64,000 nucleotides of DNA. Source: JAEZBP01 sp963832725. GTDB taxonomy: Bacteria; Myxococcota_A; Polyangia; Polyangiales; Sandaracinaceae. The notes below the pieces were generated by a model that worked only from the letters and a program-made list of their open reading frames with translations, ran no database searches and was not told where the DNA came from. Of the stretch, positions 43,861 to 52,067 are shown one piece after another. The stretch's first letter is position 1. Each line of letters begins with the position of its first letter. The position numbers and the translations under genes are program-made. Where the stretch lies: assembly GCA_963832725.1 (NCBI GenBank), contig CAWHVG010000002.1:248001-312000 (forward strand), written 5' to 3'.

Positions 43861-45153
43861 ATGGTCGCGCTCGCCATCGGGCTCGCCCCGGCCGCCGCCC
43901 GTGCACAGGATGCCGCGCCGGAGGAGGCGCCCCGCGTCTACATCGTGTCGGTCGCGATGGACCAGGACATGGACGCCGTCGCCACCCGGACGGGCTCCGC
44001 CGCGCGCGCCGCGCTCCGCAACATCGAAGGGGTCGACTGGCGCGGGCCCGATCAGCTCTACCTCGGCTACGACAGCTCGGCGCTGACCGTGCTGCAGCGC
44101 GCGCGCCAGCGTCTCGAGGCCGGCCGCCAGGCCTATCTCAACCTCGAGCTCGACGGAGCGATCGAGCAGCTCCAGGGCGCCGTGGCCGACTTCGACGCGG
44201 CGGCTTCGGCGGTGGAGGATCCGGGCGACCTGGGCACCGCGCTCCTCTTCTTGGGGGCTTCCTACGCGTTCAACATGCAGCGTCGCCAGGCGCTGGAAGT
44301 CTTCCGGCGGCTCCACACCCAGATGCCGCACATCCAGCCGGATCCGGACACCTTCAACCCGGACGTCGTGCAGCTCTATCAGGCGGCGGCGCCGCCCGAC
44401 GCGCGCCACCCCTCCGGCCGCATCTCGGTGACCTCCAACCCCGAGGGCGCCATCGTCTACGTCGACTTCCTCGCCCGTGGCCGCACACCGATCGAGGTCG
44501 ATGATCTCATCGCCGGGGACCACATCGTCCGCGTCTCGCGTCCGGGCGCCACGCCTTTCGTGGAGAGCTTGCGGGTCCGCCCGCGGCGGGCCACCGACTC
44601 CAACGCGTTCCTGGTCGATCGCGACAACCTGCAGGGGCTCTCGGAGTCGGTCGACCGCATCGCGTCGGCGTCCGTCGACCAGATCGGTGACGGCAGCCCG
44701 GTCGGCGAGGTCGCCTCGATGCTCGATCTCGCGAAGATCGGTGTCATCCGCGTCTCGAACGCCGGTGACGGGCAGGCGACCCTCGAGCTCCTCCTCTTCG
44801 ACGTGGCGACCGGACGGCGGCTGGTCCGTGGCCAAGGGACGGTGCCGACCGACATCGGCATGCTCGAGCAGGGCGTGCAGCGCTTGGTGGCGGGCGCGTT
44901 CGAGGCCGCGCTCCGGCCGCAGCAGGCGGGGGACAACGAGAACATTCCGGCGGTGGTGACGAACACCGAACAGCAGCGGCAGACGGCCGCTCCGGTCGGC
45001 CCGAGCACGCCCTTCTACGAGGAGTGGTGGTTCTGGACCATCATCGCCGGCGTCGTCGTCGCGGGCCTGGCGGTCGGTCTCGGGCTCGGACTCTCCAACC
45101 AGGGCCCGCCGCTCGCGAACGATCAGGGCGGACAGGTCATCTTCACGTTCTGA
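43861..45153 (+). CDS. Secreted PEGA-domain protein with C-terminal membrane helix (first of pair)
   Basis: The product starts MVALAIGLAPAAARAQDAAP, a signal peptide. A helical tetratricopeptide-like region (residues about 60-170) is followed by a PEGA domain: GRISVTSNPEGAIVYVDFLA, RGRTPIEVDDLIAGDHIVRV. The end is TPFYEEWWFWTIIAGVVVAG, an aromatic-flanked helix that anchors it. PEGA domains are thought to bind cell-surface sugars or pack in surface layers. The gene overlaps the next one by one base (TGATG). The start at 43861 is chosen because the frame upstream is repeat DNA; an earlier GTG at 43717 would lack a signal peptide at its very N terminus. Confidence 0.8.
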   Translation: MVALAIGLAPAAARAQDAAPEEAPRVYIVSVAMDQDMDAVATRTGSAARAALRNIEGVDWRGPDQLYLGYDSSALTVLQRARQRLEAGRQAYLNLELDGAIEQLQGAVADFDAAASAVEDPGDLGTALLFLGASYAFNMQRRQALEVFRRLHTQMPHIQPDPDTFNPDVVQLYQAAAPPDARHPSGRISVTSNPEGAIVYVDFLARGRTPIEVDDLIAGDHIVRVSRPGATPFVESLRVRPRRATDSNAFLVDRDNLQGLSESVDRIASASVDQIGDGSPVGEVASMLDLAKIGVIRVSNAGDGQATLELLLFDVATGRRLVRGQGTVPTDIGMLEQGVQRLVAGAFEAALRPQQAGDNENIPAVVTNTEQQRQTAAPVGPSTPFYEEWWFWTIIAGVVVAGLAVGLGLGLSNQGPPLANDQGGQVIFTF

Positions 45154-46409
45154 TGATGCGCGTCCTCACCCTCGCTGGCCTCGCCGTGCTGCTCGTCGCG
45201 CCCGCCGCGCGCGCGCAGAACGTGACGACGGAGGCCACCACCAGCGCGGTGCTCATCCGCGAGGCGGGCGCGACCATCGCCCAGGCGTCGACCGTCACCA
45301 TCGGGCTGCGCCGCGGGGTCGCCGAGGTGGACGGCGTCTCGTTCGTGCATCCGGTGGATGCGCTGAGCACGCCGGAGGTCACCGAGGAGGTGCGCTTCGC
45401 CATCGACGAGCTCGAACCGATCGCCGACATGGTGCGGACCGGCGACGCGCGGGCCGCGTACGAGCGCGCCGACGAGATCGTCGAGATCTTCGAGAACAAC
45501 CTGGCCGCCGTGCGGCGCTCGCAGCTCGTCGACGCCTACATGCTGGCCGCAGTCGGTCGCTGTCAGGCCGGTCAGCGGCGCGTGTGCGAATCGCGGATCG
45601 GGGACATCGTCGCGTTCCGAGAGAGCCTCCGCTACGACCCCGAGCGCTACGGTCCGGCGTCCGAGGAGGTCTTCGACCGCGCGCGTGCTCGCGCGCTGAG
45701 CGGCGCGCGGGGGACGCTGGTCGTAGAGACCGAGCCGGCGGGGGCAGAGGTCTACATCGACGGTCGCAGCTACGGCCCCTCGCCCGTCACCGCGGAGGGG
45801 CTGCTCGCCGGCCAGCACTACGTGACGGTGAAGGAGCTCGGCTACGAGAAGCTGATCGCCCGCGCCGACGTCCGCGCGGGGCGCGCCAACGAGTCCACGT
45901 TCGAGCTGGAGCCGAACGCGCGCTCCCAGCTGGTCATCAGCGCCGACGCACAGGCTGCCATCCGCGGTGAGCTCGGCGCGGAGCGGGCCGGCGCCGCCAT
46001 CCGCAGCCTCGGCAACACGCTCGGCACGACCCAGGTGATCGTCGGAGTCCTGCGTCCGGCCGCGGGCGATCAGGTCCACGTCCAGCTCTATCTCTACCAC
46101 GTGCACACCCGCCTCCTGCAGAACCAGGAAGAGGCCACTCTCACCGTCGACGAGGCGGGGATGGAGCGCGCGCGGCAGATCGCGATCGATCTCTATCAGG
46201 GAGTCGATCTCTCGGGTGGCATCGAGGCGCCCGAGGACATCGTCGCCGCGAGCGTCCAGCAACCCGAGCTCTACGAAGAGTGGTGGTTCTGGACCGCCAT
46301 CGGCGGTGCCGCGGCGCTGGTCGCGGGCATCATCATCGGGGTCGCGGTGGCCACCGGATCGCAGAACGTACCCGGCGGGTTCATCCGGTGGCAGGGCGAG
46401 CTGCCCTGA
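45153..46409 (+). CDS. Secreted PEGA-domain protein with C-terminal membrane helix (second of pair)
   Basis: The 418-residue protein begins MMRVLTLAGLAVLLVAPAAR with a signal peptide. A PEGA domain follows at about 185-250: RGTLVVETEPAGAEVYIDGR and GPSPVTAEGLLAGQHYVTV. It ends with the same kind of anchor as the first gene: PELYEEWWFWTAIGGAAALV. The EEWWFW motif in both proteins shows a common origin of the anchor. The overlap TGATG couples its translation to the upstream gene, so the two proteins probably work together in the envelope. Confidence 0.85.
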   Translation: MMRVLTLAGLAVLLVAPAARAQNVTTEATTSAVLIREAGATIAQASTVTIGLRRGVAEVDGVSFVHPVDALSTPEVTEEVRFAIDELEPIADMVRTGDARAAYERADEIVEIFENNLAAVRRSQLVDAYMLAAVGRCQAGQRRVCESRIGDIVAFRESLRYDPERYGPASEEVFDRARARALSGARGTLVVETEPAGAEVYIDGRSYGPSPVTAEGLLAGQHYVTVKELGYEKLIARADVRAGRANESTFELEPNARSQLVISADAQAAIRGELGAERAGAAIRSLGNTLGTTQVIVGVLRPAAGDQVHVQLYLYHVHTRLLQNQEEATLTVDEAGMERARQIAIDLYQGVDLSGGIEAPEDIVAASVQQPELYEEWWFWTAIGGAAALVAGIIIGVAVATGSQNVPGGFIRWQGELP

Positions 46410-46418
46410 GGTGGAGCG

Positions 46419-47591
46419 ATGCGACGGTCGGCGTCGGCGAACGTGCTGCGCCCGCTCGTCCTGGGCGCGCTCGTCCTCGCGAGCTGTGAAGGCTGCCATC
46501 CCGCGCCTCCGCCGCCCGAGGAGGAGTACGACGATCATCAGCTCGCGCCGCAGGTGATCGAGGGGCCGCCGCCGGATCCGGACGCGCCCGCACCGCCGGC
46601 CATCGCCGAGAATCCCGTGATCCCCAGAACGCCGGATCTGCGGGATCGCCGGCCGCCTCCCATCCTCCCGGCGCATCCCGACGACGAGTACGCCGGCGAG
46701 CAGCCGGTGCGCGCGCGTCGCTACGTCTACGGTGTGCGGATGATCGTCCCGGCCGCGCTGGGCGATCGCAGGCAGCGGCTCGCCGTCCCGAAGGCCGAGC
46801 TCTTCGTCGACGTCTCCCACGACCGACTGCGAGCGCGCTTCGCCGGCGCGGGTTGGCCGGTGGCCGCCGGCTCCGAGATCCGCCTGCGCCGCGATCGGCC
46901 GGGTGTCTACGTGTTCGACGGCGCGGGCGGGCGGCCGCTCGAGCCGGGGGAGATGGCGTCGTGGTTCGAGGGCGGCGAGGTGACGCGACACGGGCCGCCG
47001 CTCCGGGTGTTCGCGAACTACGGTCCGGCCCGCCACGCGGCGCCTGCCACGGACGAGGACGTGCCGGGCGAGCTCGTGTGTGCGCTCCTCGCCGAGTGGG
47101 CGGGCGAGCCGCGCGAGAACGTGATGCGCCGCTGCGAGCGAGGTGCGCCCTACCTCTGGCGGCTCGGGTTCTGGCGCGCGGAGCAGACGGCGGACGTCCC
47201 GGTGGACCTGCCGGGCTCCGCGTTGCGCGCCGACGAGGTGGATCCGCCGGCGCGGGTGGCGTGGGTCACGAGCCGCGCCTCGCTGGAGCCGGCCGCGCTC
47301 TCCCGCCTCGACCCGCGAGGGCACGCCGAGGAGCCGGAGCCGGATGCGCCCGCGGAGGGGCTGCGCATCCGCAACGAGAGCTCCACGCGCGTGGTCGTGG
47401 CCGTCCAAGGCCTCCACATCGGCTGGGTGGACGCGGGCAGCAACGCCCTCTTCGTCGGGCTCCGCCCCGGCGTCTACGAGGTCGGCGCGATCCGCCCGCT
47501 CGGCGCCGTGGTCCAGCGAGGGCATCCCGTGTCGGTGCCGGGCGTGCAGCGGGTCTGCGACGGTCGCTGCCGCCGCGAGCCCGCTCCTTGA
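46419..47591 (+). CDS. Lipoprotein, third gene of the PEGA operon
   Basis: The 390-residue protein starts MRRSASANVLRPLVLGALVL, with lipobox LVLASC ending at Cys23. A proline/Asp-rich linker of about 60 residues follows, then a folded region with RYVYGVRMIVPAALGDR, WFEGGEVTRHGPPLRVFANY and a last part GLRIRNESSTRVVVAVQGLH that is rich in beta strands and ends with a Cys-X3-Cys (VCDGRCRREP). It starts nine bases after the second PEGA gene, so it is the same operon. No family is recognised. It probably sits in the outer membrane next to the PEGA proteins. Confidence 0.75.
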   Translation: MRRSASANVLRPLVLGALVLASCEGCHPAPPPPEEEYDDHQLAPQVIEGPPPDPDAPAPPAIAENPVIPRTPDLRDRRPPPILPAHPDDEYAGEQPVRARRYVYGVRMIVPAALGDRRQRLAVPKAELFVDVSHDRLRARFAGAGWPVAAGSEIRLRRDRPGVYVFDGAGGRPLEPGEMASWFEGGEVTRHGPPLRVFANYGPARHAAPATDEDVPGELVCALLAEWAGEPRENVMRRCERGAPYLWRLGFWRAEQTADVPVDLPGSALRADEVDPPARVAWVTSRASLEPAALSRLDPRGHAEEPEPDAPAEGLRIRNESSTRVVVAVQGLHIGWVDAGSNALFVGLRPGVYEVGAIRPLGAVVQRGHPVSVPGVQRVCDGRCRREPAP

Positions 47592-47782
47592 GGTCGGGGC
47601 GGACCCGTTCGCGCCGCGAAGCCTTCGGCGGGACGTGCGCATGGGCCGGAGCGCGCACAACGACGGCGCGACCCGACGCGGCATCCGGGCGGACACGGCC
47701 GGCGCCGCATCTCATCACCTCGGACCGAGCACCGCCGATCGCGATGGAGTCCAGCGGAGGTCCGGCGTGACGACGCGACTCC
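47592..47782. other. Intergenic DNA with weak palindromes
   Basis: No gene is seen. The stretch begins with CGCCGCGAAGCCTTCGGCGG, a self-complementary stretch like the hairpin elements elsewhere, but weaker. Together with the remnant that follows it fills the gap up to 48002. Confidence 0.3.
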
Positions 47783-47986
47783 GTGTCTCGTCGAGGAATC
47801 CACGGACCGGATCGGCAACGCCGCGCGATCGGCTCCGCGCTCCTGTCGCGCTGCCAGGCGCGCTTCGCCCAGGTTCGCCGCGGCGCTCTGCTGACCGATC
47901 CCGGGCAGGCCGAGGCCTTCTACGAACGGCACGGCTGGCGGCAGGCCGCCGCGCTCGGGCTGAGCCCGTGGATCTTCGGGGGGTGA
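47783..47986 (+). pseudogene. C-terminal fragment of a GNAT acetyltransferase gene
   Basis: The frame encodes RRAIGSALLSRCQARFAQVR, which resembles the acetyl-CoA-binding motif A (Q/R-x-x-G-x-G/A) of GNAT enzymes, then LTDPGQAEAFYERHGWRQ, the usual beta6-beta7 ending. The first three-fifths of the gene are absent. A short start at 47783 would not give a functional enzyme. It is a remnant. Confidence 0.6.
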
Positions 47987-48002
47987 GGCGGGCCCGGCTT
48001 CC

Positions 48003-48437
48003 TCACGGCTCCACGAGCGGCGTCCACGACGCGAGCCTGCGCCTTTCGGCATCGCTCGCGGTCTCGCCAGTGAAGTCCGTGATGACCGTCGGCCTCGCGG
48101 CCGCGCCGATCGACGCGAAGAGCGCGACCCGCGCGACCGCGACCTCCAGCGCCGATCGCGGATCCTCGAAGATCGCGTGCGTCAGGGTCGAGCAGCCTGC
48201 GCAGAAGTGAAAGAGGACGAGCCTCGACCCGAAGCGGGCCACGTTCGTCCCCCGCTCGGCGCGAACGAGGAGTCGGCCGGCCGGGTCGGCAATCCAGACG
48301 CCGTCGTGCTCTCGGCAGAAGCGACATGTCGGCGCGTCGGTGCGGGGCACGAACGCGCTTGCGTCGAGCGTGCTGAAGAGGCGAAGGGCGGTCTCGCCGC
48401 ACGGGCAATGTCCGGCGTGCTCGTTCATGGCGATCAT
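48003..48437 (-). CDS. GFA/CENP-V-like zinc-binding protein
   Basis: The 144-residue protein has the spaced cysteine pairs of the GFA (glutathione-dependent formaldehyde-activating) fold: CPCGETALRL (about 11-20), CRFCREHDGVW (about 38-48) and HFCAGCSTLTHAIFED (about 77-92). Members bind two zinc ions; some act on glutathione adducts, many are unknown. The start could also be the ATG at 48428 (MNEHAGHCPC). It is not obviously in an operon. The remaining C terminus ends DAERRRLASWTPLVEP. Confidence 0.8.
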   Translation of the reverse strand: MIAMNEHAGHCPCGETALRLFSTLDASAFVPRTDAPTCRFCREHDGVWIADPAGRLLVRAERGTNVARFGSRLVLFHFCAGCSTLTHAIFEDPRSALEVAVARVALFASIGAAARPTVITDFTGETASDAERRRLASWTPLVEP

Positions 48438-48575
48438 CCCCTTTTCGAACGGCCGATGGTCGCTTTCATCGCCCTCGTGGATCGCGACAGCAATCTGGTC
48501 TCGCGCTCACCCGAGAACAAGGTCCGCAGACCCTGCATCCGTGCAGGGACCGATGCGACGGTGCCGGTCGCGCGC

Positions 48576-49476
48576 TCACGATGTGCTGCCGCGGCGGCGA
48601 CTTCGTCGGCCGGAGGCCCGCCGGAACGCGGCAGCGATGGCGTCGCAGACCGCCCGTACCCGCGCGGCGCGGCGGGTGTCTCGGTGGACGACCATCCACA
48701 CGTCGTAGGTCGACTCGTGCTCGGGCAACACGCGTGAGAGGTCCGGGTGCCGGTCCGCGACGTACGAGGGCAACTCCACGACGCCGAGCCCCTCCGCGGC
48801 CGCGCGGACGAGCACCGCCGTGCTGTTGCCGCGGAAGGCGACTTTCGCCCCGCCGGTCGGCGCGGTGGAGAAGGGGGTGGATCGGCCGTCGCGCGCGGCC
48901 TCCTCGTACACGATCACGTCGTGATCCCTCAGAATCCGTGTGCGGCTCGCCGCGAGCGCGGAGGTAGCCGGGGGACGCGTAGAGGCGCAGCGCGAACGAG
49001 CCGAGCTTTCGGCCGGCCAGACGCGGGTCCGTCGGGCGCGGGAGGCGGACGGCGACGTCGGCTTCGCGTCGGGTGAGGCTCACGGATCGCCAGCCCGTTC
49101 GCAGCGCGACCTCGATCCCCGGATGCTCGGCACGCACCGCCGCCATGGCCGGGACGACGAACGTGTCGGCCAGGCTCTCGGTGGTCGCCACGCGCACGAC
49201 GCCGGCCGGCCGCGCGTCCTCCCCGAGCGCGCGCGCCTCCATCTCGTCCGCCGCCGCGGCCATGGCCCGCGCCGCGCCGACCAGTCGTTCGCCCGCCTTG
49301 GTCAGCGCGTAGCCGGAGCGACCGCGGGTGAAGAGCTTCGCGCCGACCTGCTCCTCCAGCGCGGCGACGCGGCGGCCCACCGTGGTCTGGTCGACCTCGA
49401 GCGTTCGCGCGGCGCCGGCGAGGGTGCCGGACGCCGCGACGGCGAGGAAGTGACGGACGTCGTTCCAGTCGAGCAT
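48576..49476 (-). pseudogene. LysR-family regulator, frameshifted
   Basis: The first part, 49476 to about 48940, has the LysR helix-turn-helix MLDWNDVRHFLAVAASGTLA and DQTTVGRRVAALEEQVGAKL, then the start of the ligand-binding domain up to RLYASPGYLRARG. The second part, about 48930 to 48576, follows in another frame: VIVYEEAARDGRSTPFSTAP, then NSTAVLVRAAAEGLGVVELP. The two halves are the single LysR fold of about 300 residues. A one-base change near 48935 explains the break. Divergent from the isomerase gene at 49548, it would be its regulator. Confidence 0.75.
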
Positions 49477-49547
49477 GTGAGACCCCTGCATTTTCGCACG
49501 ACGTACTGCGTTGACGCCCCGTCGACAGCGGCGTCGCGCCGTCCATC

Positions 49548-50189
49548 ATGATGCCCATGAGTGACATCGCGCCGCACGAAGAAATGCCCGAAGTCGTAGC
49601 CGAACCGATGGAGATCTGGTTCGAGCTCTCCAGCACCTATTCGTACCTCGCCGCCGCTCGGGTCGAGGCGCTGGCGAGCGCGCGGGGTGTCCGGGTCGCG
49701 TGGAAGCCCTTCCTGCTCGGGCCGATCTTCGCGGCGCGCGGGCTGTCGACCTCGCCCTTCGAGGTCGACGAAGCCAAGGGCCGCTACATGTGGCGGGACG
49801 TCGAGCGAATGGCCGACGCGCTGGGCGTTCGCTTTCGCCGGCCGAGCGTCTTTCCGCGGAGGTCCACTCTGGCTGCGCGGGTGGCGTCGATGGGCGCGGA
49901 CCAAGACTGGATCGGTGCCTTCGTGCGCGGGATGTTCGAGGCCTATTTCGCCGACAATCGTGACATCGAGGATCCCCTCGTCGTCGACGCCGTGCTCGGC
50001 GCTCTGGGGCTCCACGGCCCCGCTCTTCGGCAGCGCGCGCTCTCAGCGGAGTGGAAGCCGAGGCTCCGGCGTCAGACCGAGCGCGCGGCCTCGCTGGGGA
50101 TATTCGGCGCGCCGACCTTCATCGCGCGCGGCGAGCTCTTCTGGGGCAACGACCGGCTCGAGCAGGCCCTCGATTGGATGGTGCGGTAG
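49548..50189 (+). CDS. 2-hydroxychromene-2-carboxylate isomerase-like protein (DsbA fold)
   Basis: The 213-residue protein has the thioredoxin-like fold of HCCA isomerases: IWFELSSTYSYLAAARVEAL at the N terminus with Ser in place of the DsbA Cys, WKPFLLGPIFAARGL, and the ending LGIFGAPTFIARGELFWGND and RLEQALDW. Such enzymes isomerise aromatic degradation intermediates with glutathione; others act as GST kappa-type transferases. The start could be the ATG at 49548 or 49557 (MSDIAPHEE). It lies divergent from the LysR gene with 71 bases between, and overlaps the next gene start (TAGTG). Confidence 0.85.
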   Translation: MMPMSDIAPHEEMPEVVAEPMEIWFELSSTYSYLAAARVEALASARGVRVAWKPFLLGPIFAARGLSTSPFEVDEAKGRYMWRDVERMADALGVRFRRPSVFPRRSTLAARVASMGADQDWIGAFVRGMFEAYFADNRDIEDPLVVDAVLGALGLHGPALRQRALSAEWKPRLRRQTERAASLGIFGAPTFIARGELFWGNDRLEQALDWMVR

Positions 50190-50851
50190 TGAGCGCTCGC
50201 TCCGGGGTTTCGTGGCTCGAGCGCCTGCGCGGGCATCTCGAGCCGGGAGCCGAGCCGCCGCCCGTCGCGCGGCTGATCGGGTTCGCGCCGGTGGAGATCG
50301 ACGTCGGGCGCGCGGTGTTCCTGCTCCGCGCGGACCCGGCGCAGCACGCCAACCCGATGGGCACGATGCACGGCGGGGTGCTCGTGGACGTCGGCGACGC
50401 GGCGATGGGCTTCGCGATGGCGTCGACCCTGGAGGCCGATGAGAGCTTCACCACAATCGAGGGGCCGCGACGGGCTCCGTCTCGTCTTCCGGAGTCGTGC
50501 GCTCTCCGCCCAGCACGTCGCTCTCTCCTCCCTTCGGTGCGCCGCAGCCCGCCCCGTCGGTCCGCCCCTCGCTCGACCTCGCCTTTCCGGGCCGCGTCGA
50601 GCGCAAGCCTTTCCCTCGCGGCGTGCGGGCTCGGCATCGGCTTCGGAGCCGGCCTCACCGGCCTCGGTGTGCTGACGTTGCTCACCGCGGGTCTGATGAG
50701 CGCCGACGGATTCGAGCCGATGCACGGCCCGCCGGAAGCGCTGGTCATCGGAGGGAGCGTCAGCGCGGCGGTCGGTCTCGTGGTGCTCTTCATCGGGCTC
50801 TACATGATGGTCGAGCATCTCGAGACGCCACCGACCGTCGTTCGCTTCTGA
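50189..50851 (+). CDS. Chimeric gene: truncated PaaI-type thioesterase joined to a membrane-protein end
   Basis: The first 91 residues (GTG at 50189) are the front half of a hotdog-fold PaaI thioesterase: ANPMGTMHGGVLVDVGDAAM with the catalytic HGG motif, then the strand DESFTTIE. At this point the family continues with about 45 more residues, but here the frame enters a family 2 palindrome and reads an arginine/serine-rich stretch. The final 80 residues are LGIGFGAGLTGLGVLTLLTA and LVIGGSVSAAVGLVVLFIGL, two membrane helices with no relation to the thioesterase. The join is at 50460-50600. A functional product is unlikely as a thioesterase. The frame happens to be open throughout. Confidence 0.65.
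   Translation: MSARSGVSWLERLRGHLEPGAEPPPVARLIGFAPVEIDVGRAVFLLRADPAQHANPMGTMHGGVLVDVGDAAMGFAMASTLEADESFTTIEGPRRAPSRLPESCALRPARRSLLPSVRRSPPRRSAPRSTSPFRAASSASLSLAACGLGIGFGAGLTGLGVLTLLTAGLMSADGFEPMHGPPEALVIGGSVSAAVGLVVLFIGLYMMVEHLETPPTVVRF
50480..50560. repeat. Palindromic dispersed repeat, family 2, copy c, inside the chimeric gene
   Basis: The core CTTCGGTGCGCCGCAGCCC (50532-50550) differs in one base from that at 43800-43818. The flanks also pair back imperfectly. Its position is exactly the fusion point between the thioesterase and the membrane-protein end. Confidence 0.6.
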
Positions 50852-50885
50852 GCGCGTCCCCCTTGCCGCGGCGCCAAGGCGCGCC

Positions 50886-51902
50886 ATGAAGCTCGGCATG
50901 GTTCCCCTCTCGGTCCTCAATCTCGCGCCCGTCGTCGAAGGGAGCGACGTGGCGCGCGCCCTCCGAAACTCCGTGGATCTGGCGCAGCACGCGGAGCGTC
51001 TCGGCTATCGCCGCTACTGGGTTGCGGAGCACCACGGCATGGCGGGCGTGGCCAGCGCGGCGACGAGCGTGCTGCTGGCCCACGTGGCCGGGCACACGAA
51101 GACGATCCGGGTGGGCGCCGGCGGCGTGATGCTGCCGAACCACGCGCCGATGGTCATCGCGGAGCAGTTCGGGACGCTGGAGGCGCTCTTTGCGGGCCGG
51201 ATCGATCTCGGCCTCGGGCGGGCGCCGGGCTCCGATCCGGTGGTCTCCCGCGCGCTTCGACGGACGTCGACCAGCGACGTCGACGCCTTCCCGCAGGACG
51301 TGCTCGAGCTGCAGGCGCTCCTCGGCGACGTGCAGGAAGGCCAGCGCATCCAGGCCGTGCCGGGCGCCGGCTCGCACGTGCCCTTGTGGATCCTCGGCTC
51401 GAGCACTTTCGGCGCGCAGCTCGCGGCCGCGCTCGGGCTGCCCTACGCGTTCGCGTCTCACTTCGCGCCCACCCAGCTCGAGCACGCGCTGGCGCTCTAC
51501 CGTTCGCGCTTCCGCCCCTCGGCGCAGCTCGACCGGCCCTACGTCATGCTCGGCGCCAACGTCGTCGCTGCCGACGACGAAGCGACCGCGAGGCTCCTCG
51601 CGACCTCGCTTCAGCAGGCGTTCGTGGCGCTCCGGCGCGGTCGTCCCGGCAAGCTCCAGCCGCCTCGCGAGGGTTTCTTCGAGTCGCTCGGCCCGCCGGA
51701 CCGGGCGATGCTCGACGCGGCGTTGGCCTGCACCTTCGTCGGGACGGGAGAGCAGGTCGTGCAGAAGCTCACCGCCTTCGCCGAGCGGCACGGCGCGGAC
51801 GAGCTGATCGTCTCCTCGCAGATCTTCGATCACGAGGCGCGGCTGCGTTCGTTCGAGCGGGTCGCGCCGGCGGTTGGCGGCGCCATGGCCAACTCGGTGT
51901 AG
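50886..51902 (+). CDS. Luciferase-like flavin-dependent monooxygenase
   Basis: The 338-residue protein is of the bacterial luciferase-like (LLM) superfamily: MKLGMVPLSVLNLAPVVEG at the N terminus, YRRYWVAEHHGMAGVASAA (residues about 42-60), GAGGVMLPNHAPMVIAEQFG and RIDLGLGRAPGSDP. The late conserved block is VPLWILGSSTFGAQLAAALG. Such enzymes use FMNH2 or F420 and oxygen. The sequence fits the MsnO8/VC_A0859-type branch of LLM proteins, whose substrates are mostly unknown. The ATG at 50886 follows the chimeric gene by 34 bases. No partner reductase is nearby. Confidence 0.9.
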   Translation: MKLGMVPLSVLNLAPVVEGSDVARALRNSVDLAQHAERLGYRRYWVAEHHGMAGVASAATSVLLAHVAGHTKTIRVGAGGVMLPNHAPMVIAEQFGTLEALFAGRIDLGLGRAPGSDPVVSRALRRTSTSDVDAFPQDVLELQALLGDVQEGQRIQAVPGAGSHVPLWILGSSTFGAQLAAALGLPYAFASHFAPTQLEHALALYRSRFRPSAQLDRPYVMLGANVVAADDEATARLLATSLQQAFVALRRGRPGKLQPPREGFFESLGPPDRAMLDAALACTFVGTGEQVVQKLTAFAERHGADELIVSSQIFDHEARLRSFERVAPAVGGAMANSV

Positions 51903-52067
51903 CGAGGGCTGCAGCCTGCTGCCTCGAGCTGGCGAGGCAGCACAGAGCGCTGTCGTGCGCTCGTCTGCGCAGTTGAGGCTTTGTGCCTCGGTCGAGGCGG
52001 AGAGCGCACGTCTCGACCTAGCCGGTCAGCGGCGCGAACAGCGGGAGATTCGCGTCACGATGGCCCG

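Noticed and set aside
48960..49560. Long plus-strand frame over the LysR gene
   Set aside because: It lies opposite the LysR helix-turn-helix and has no domain of its own.
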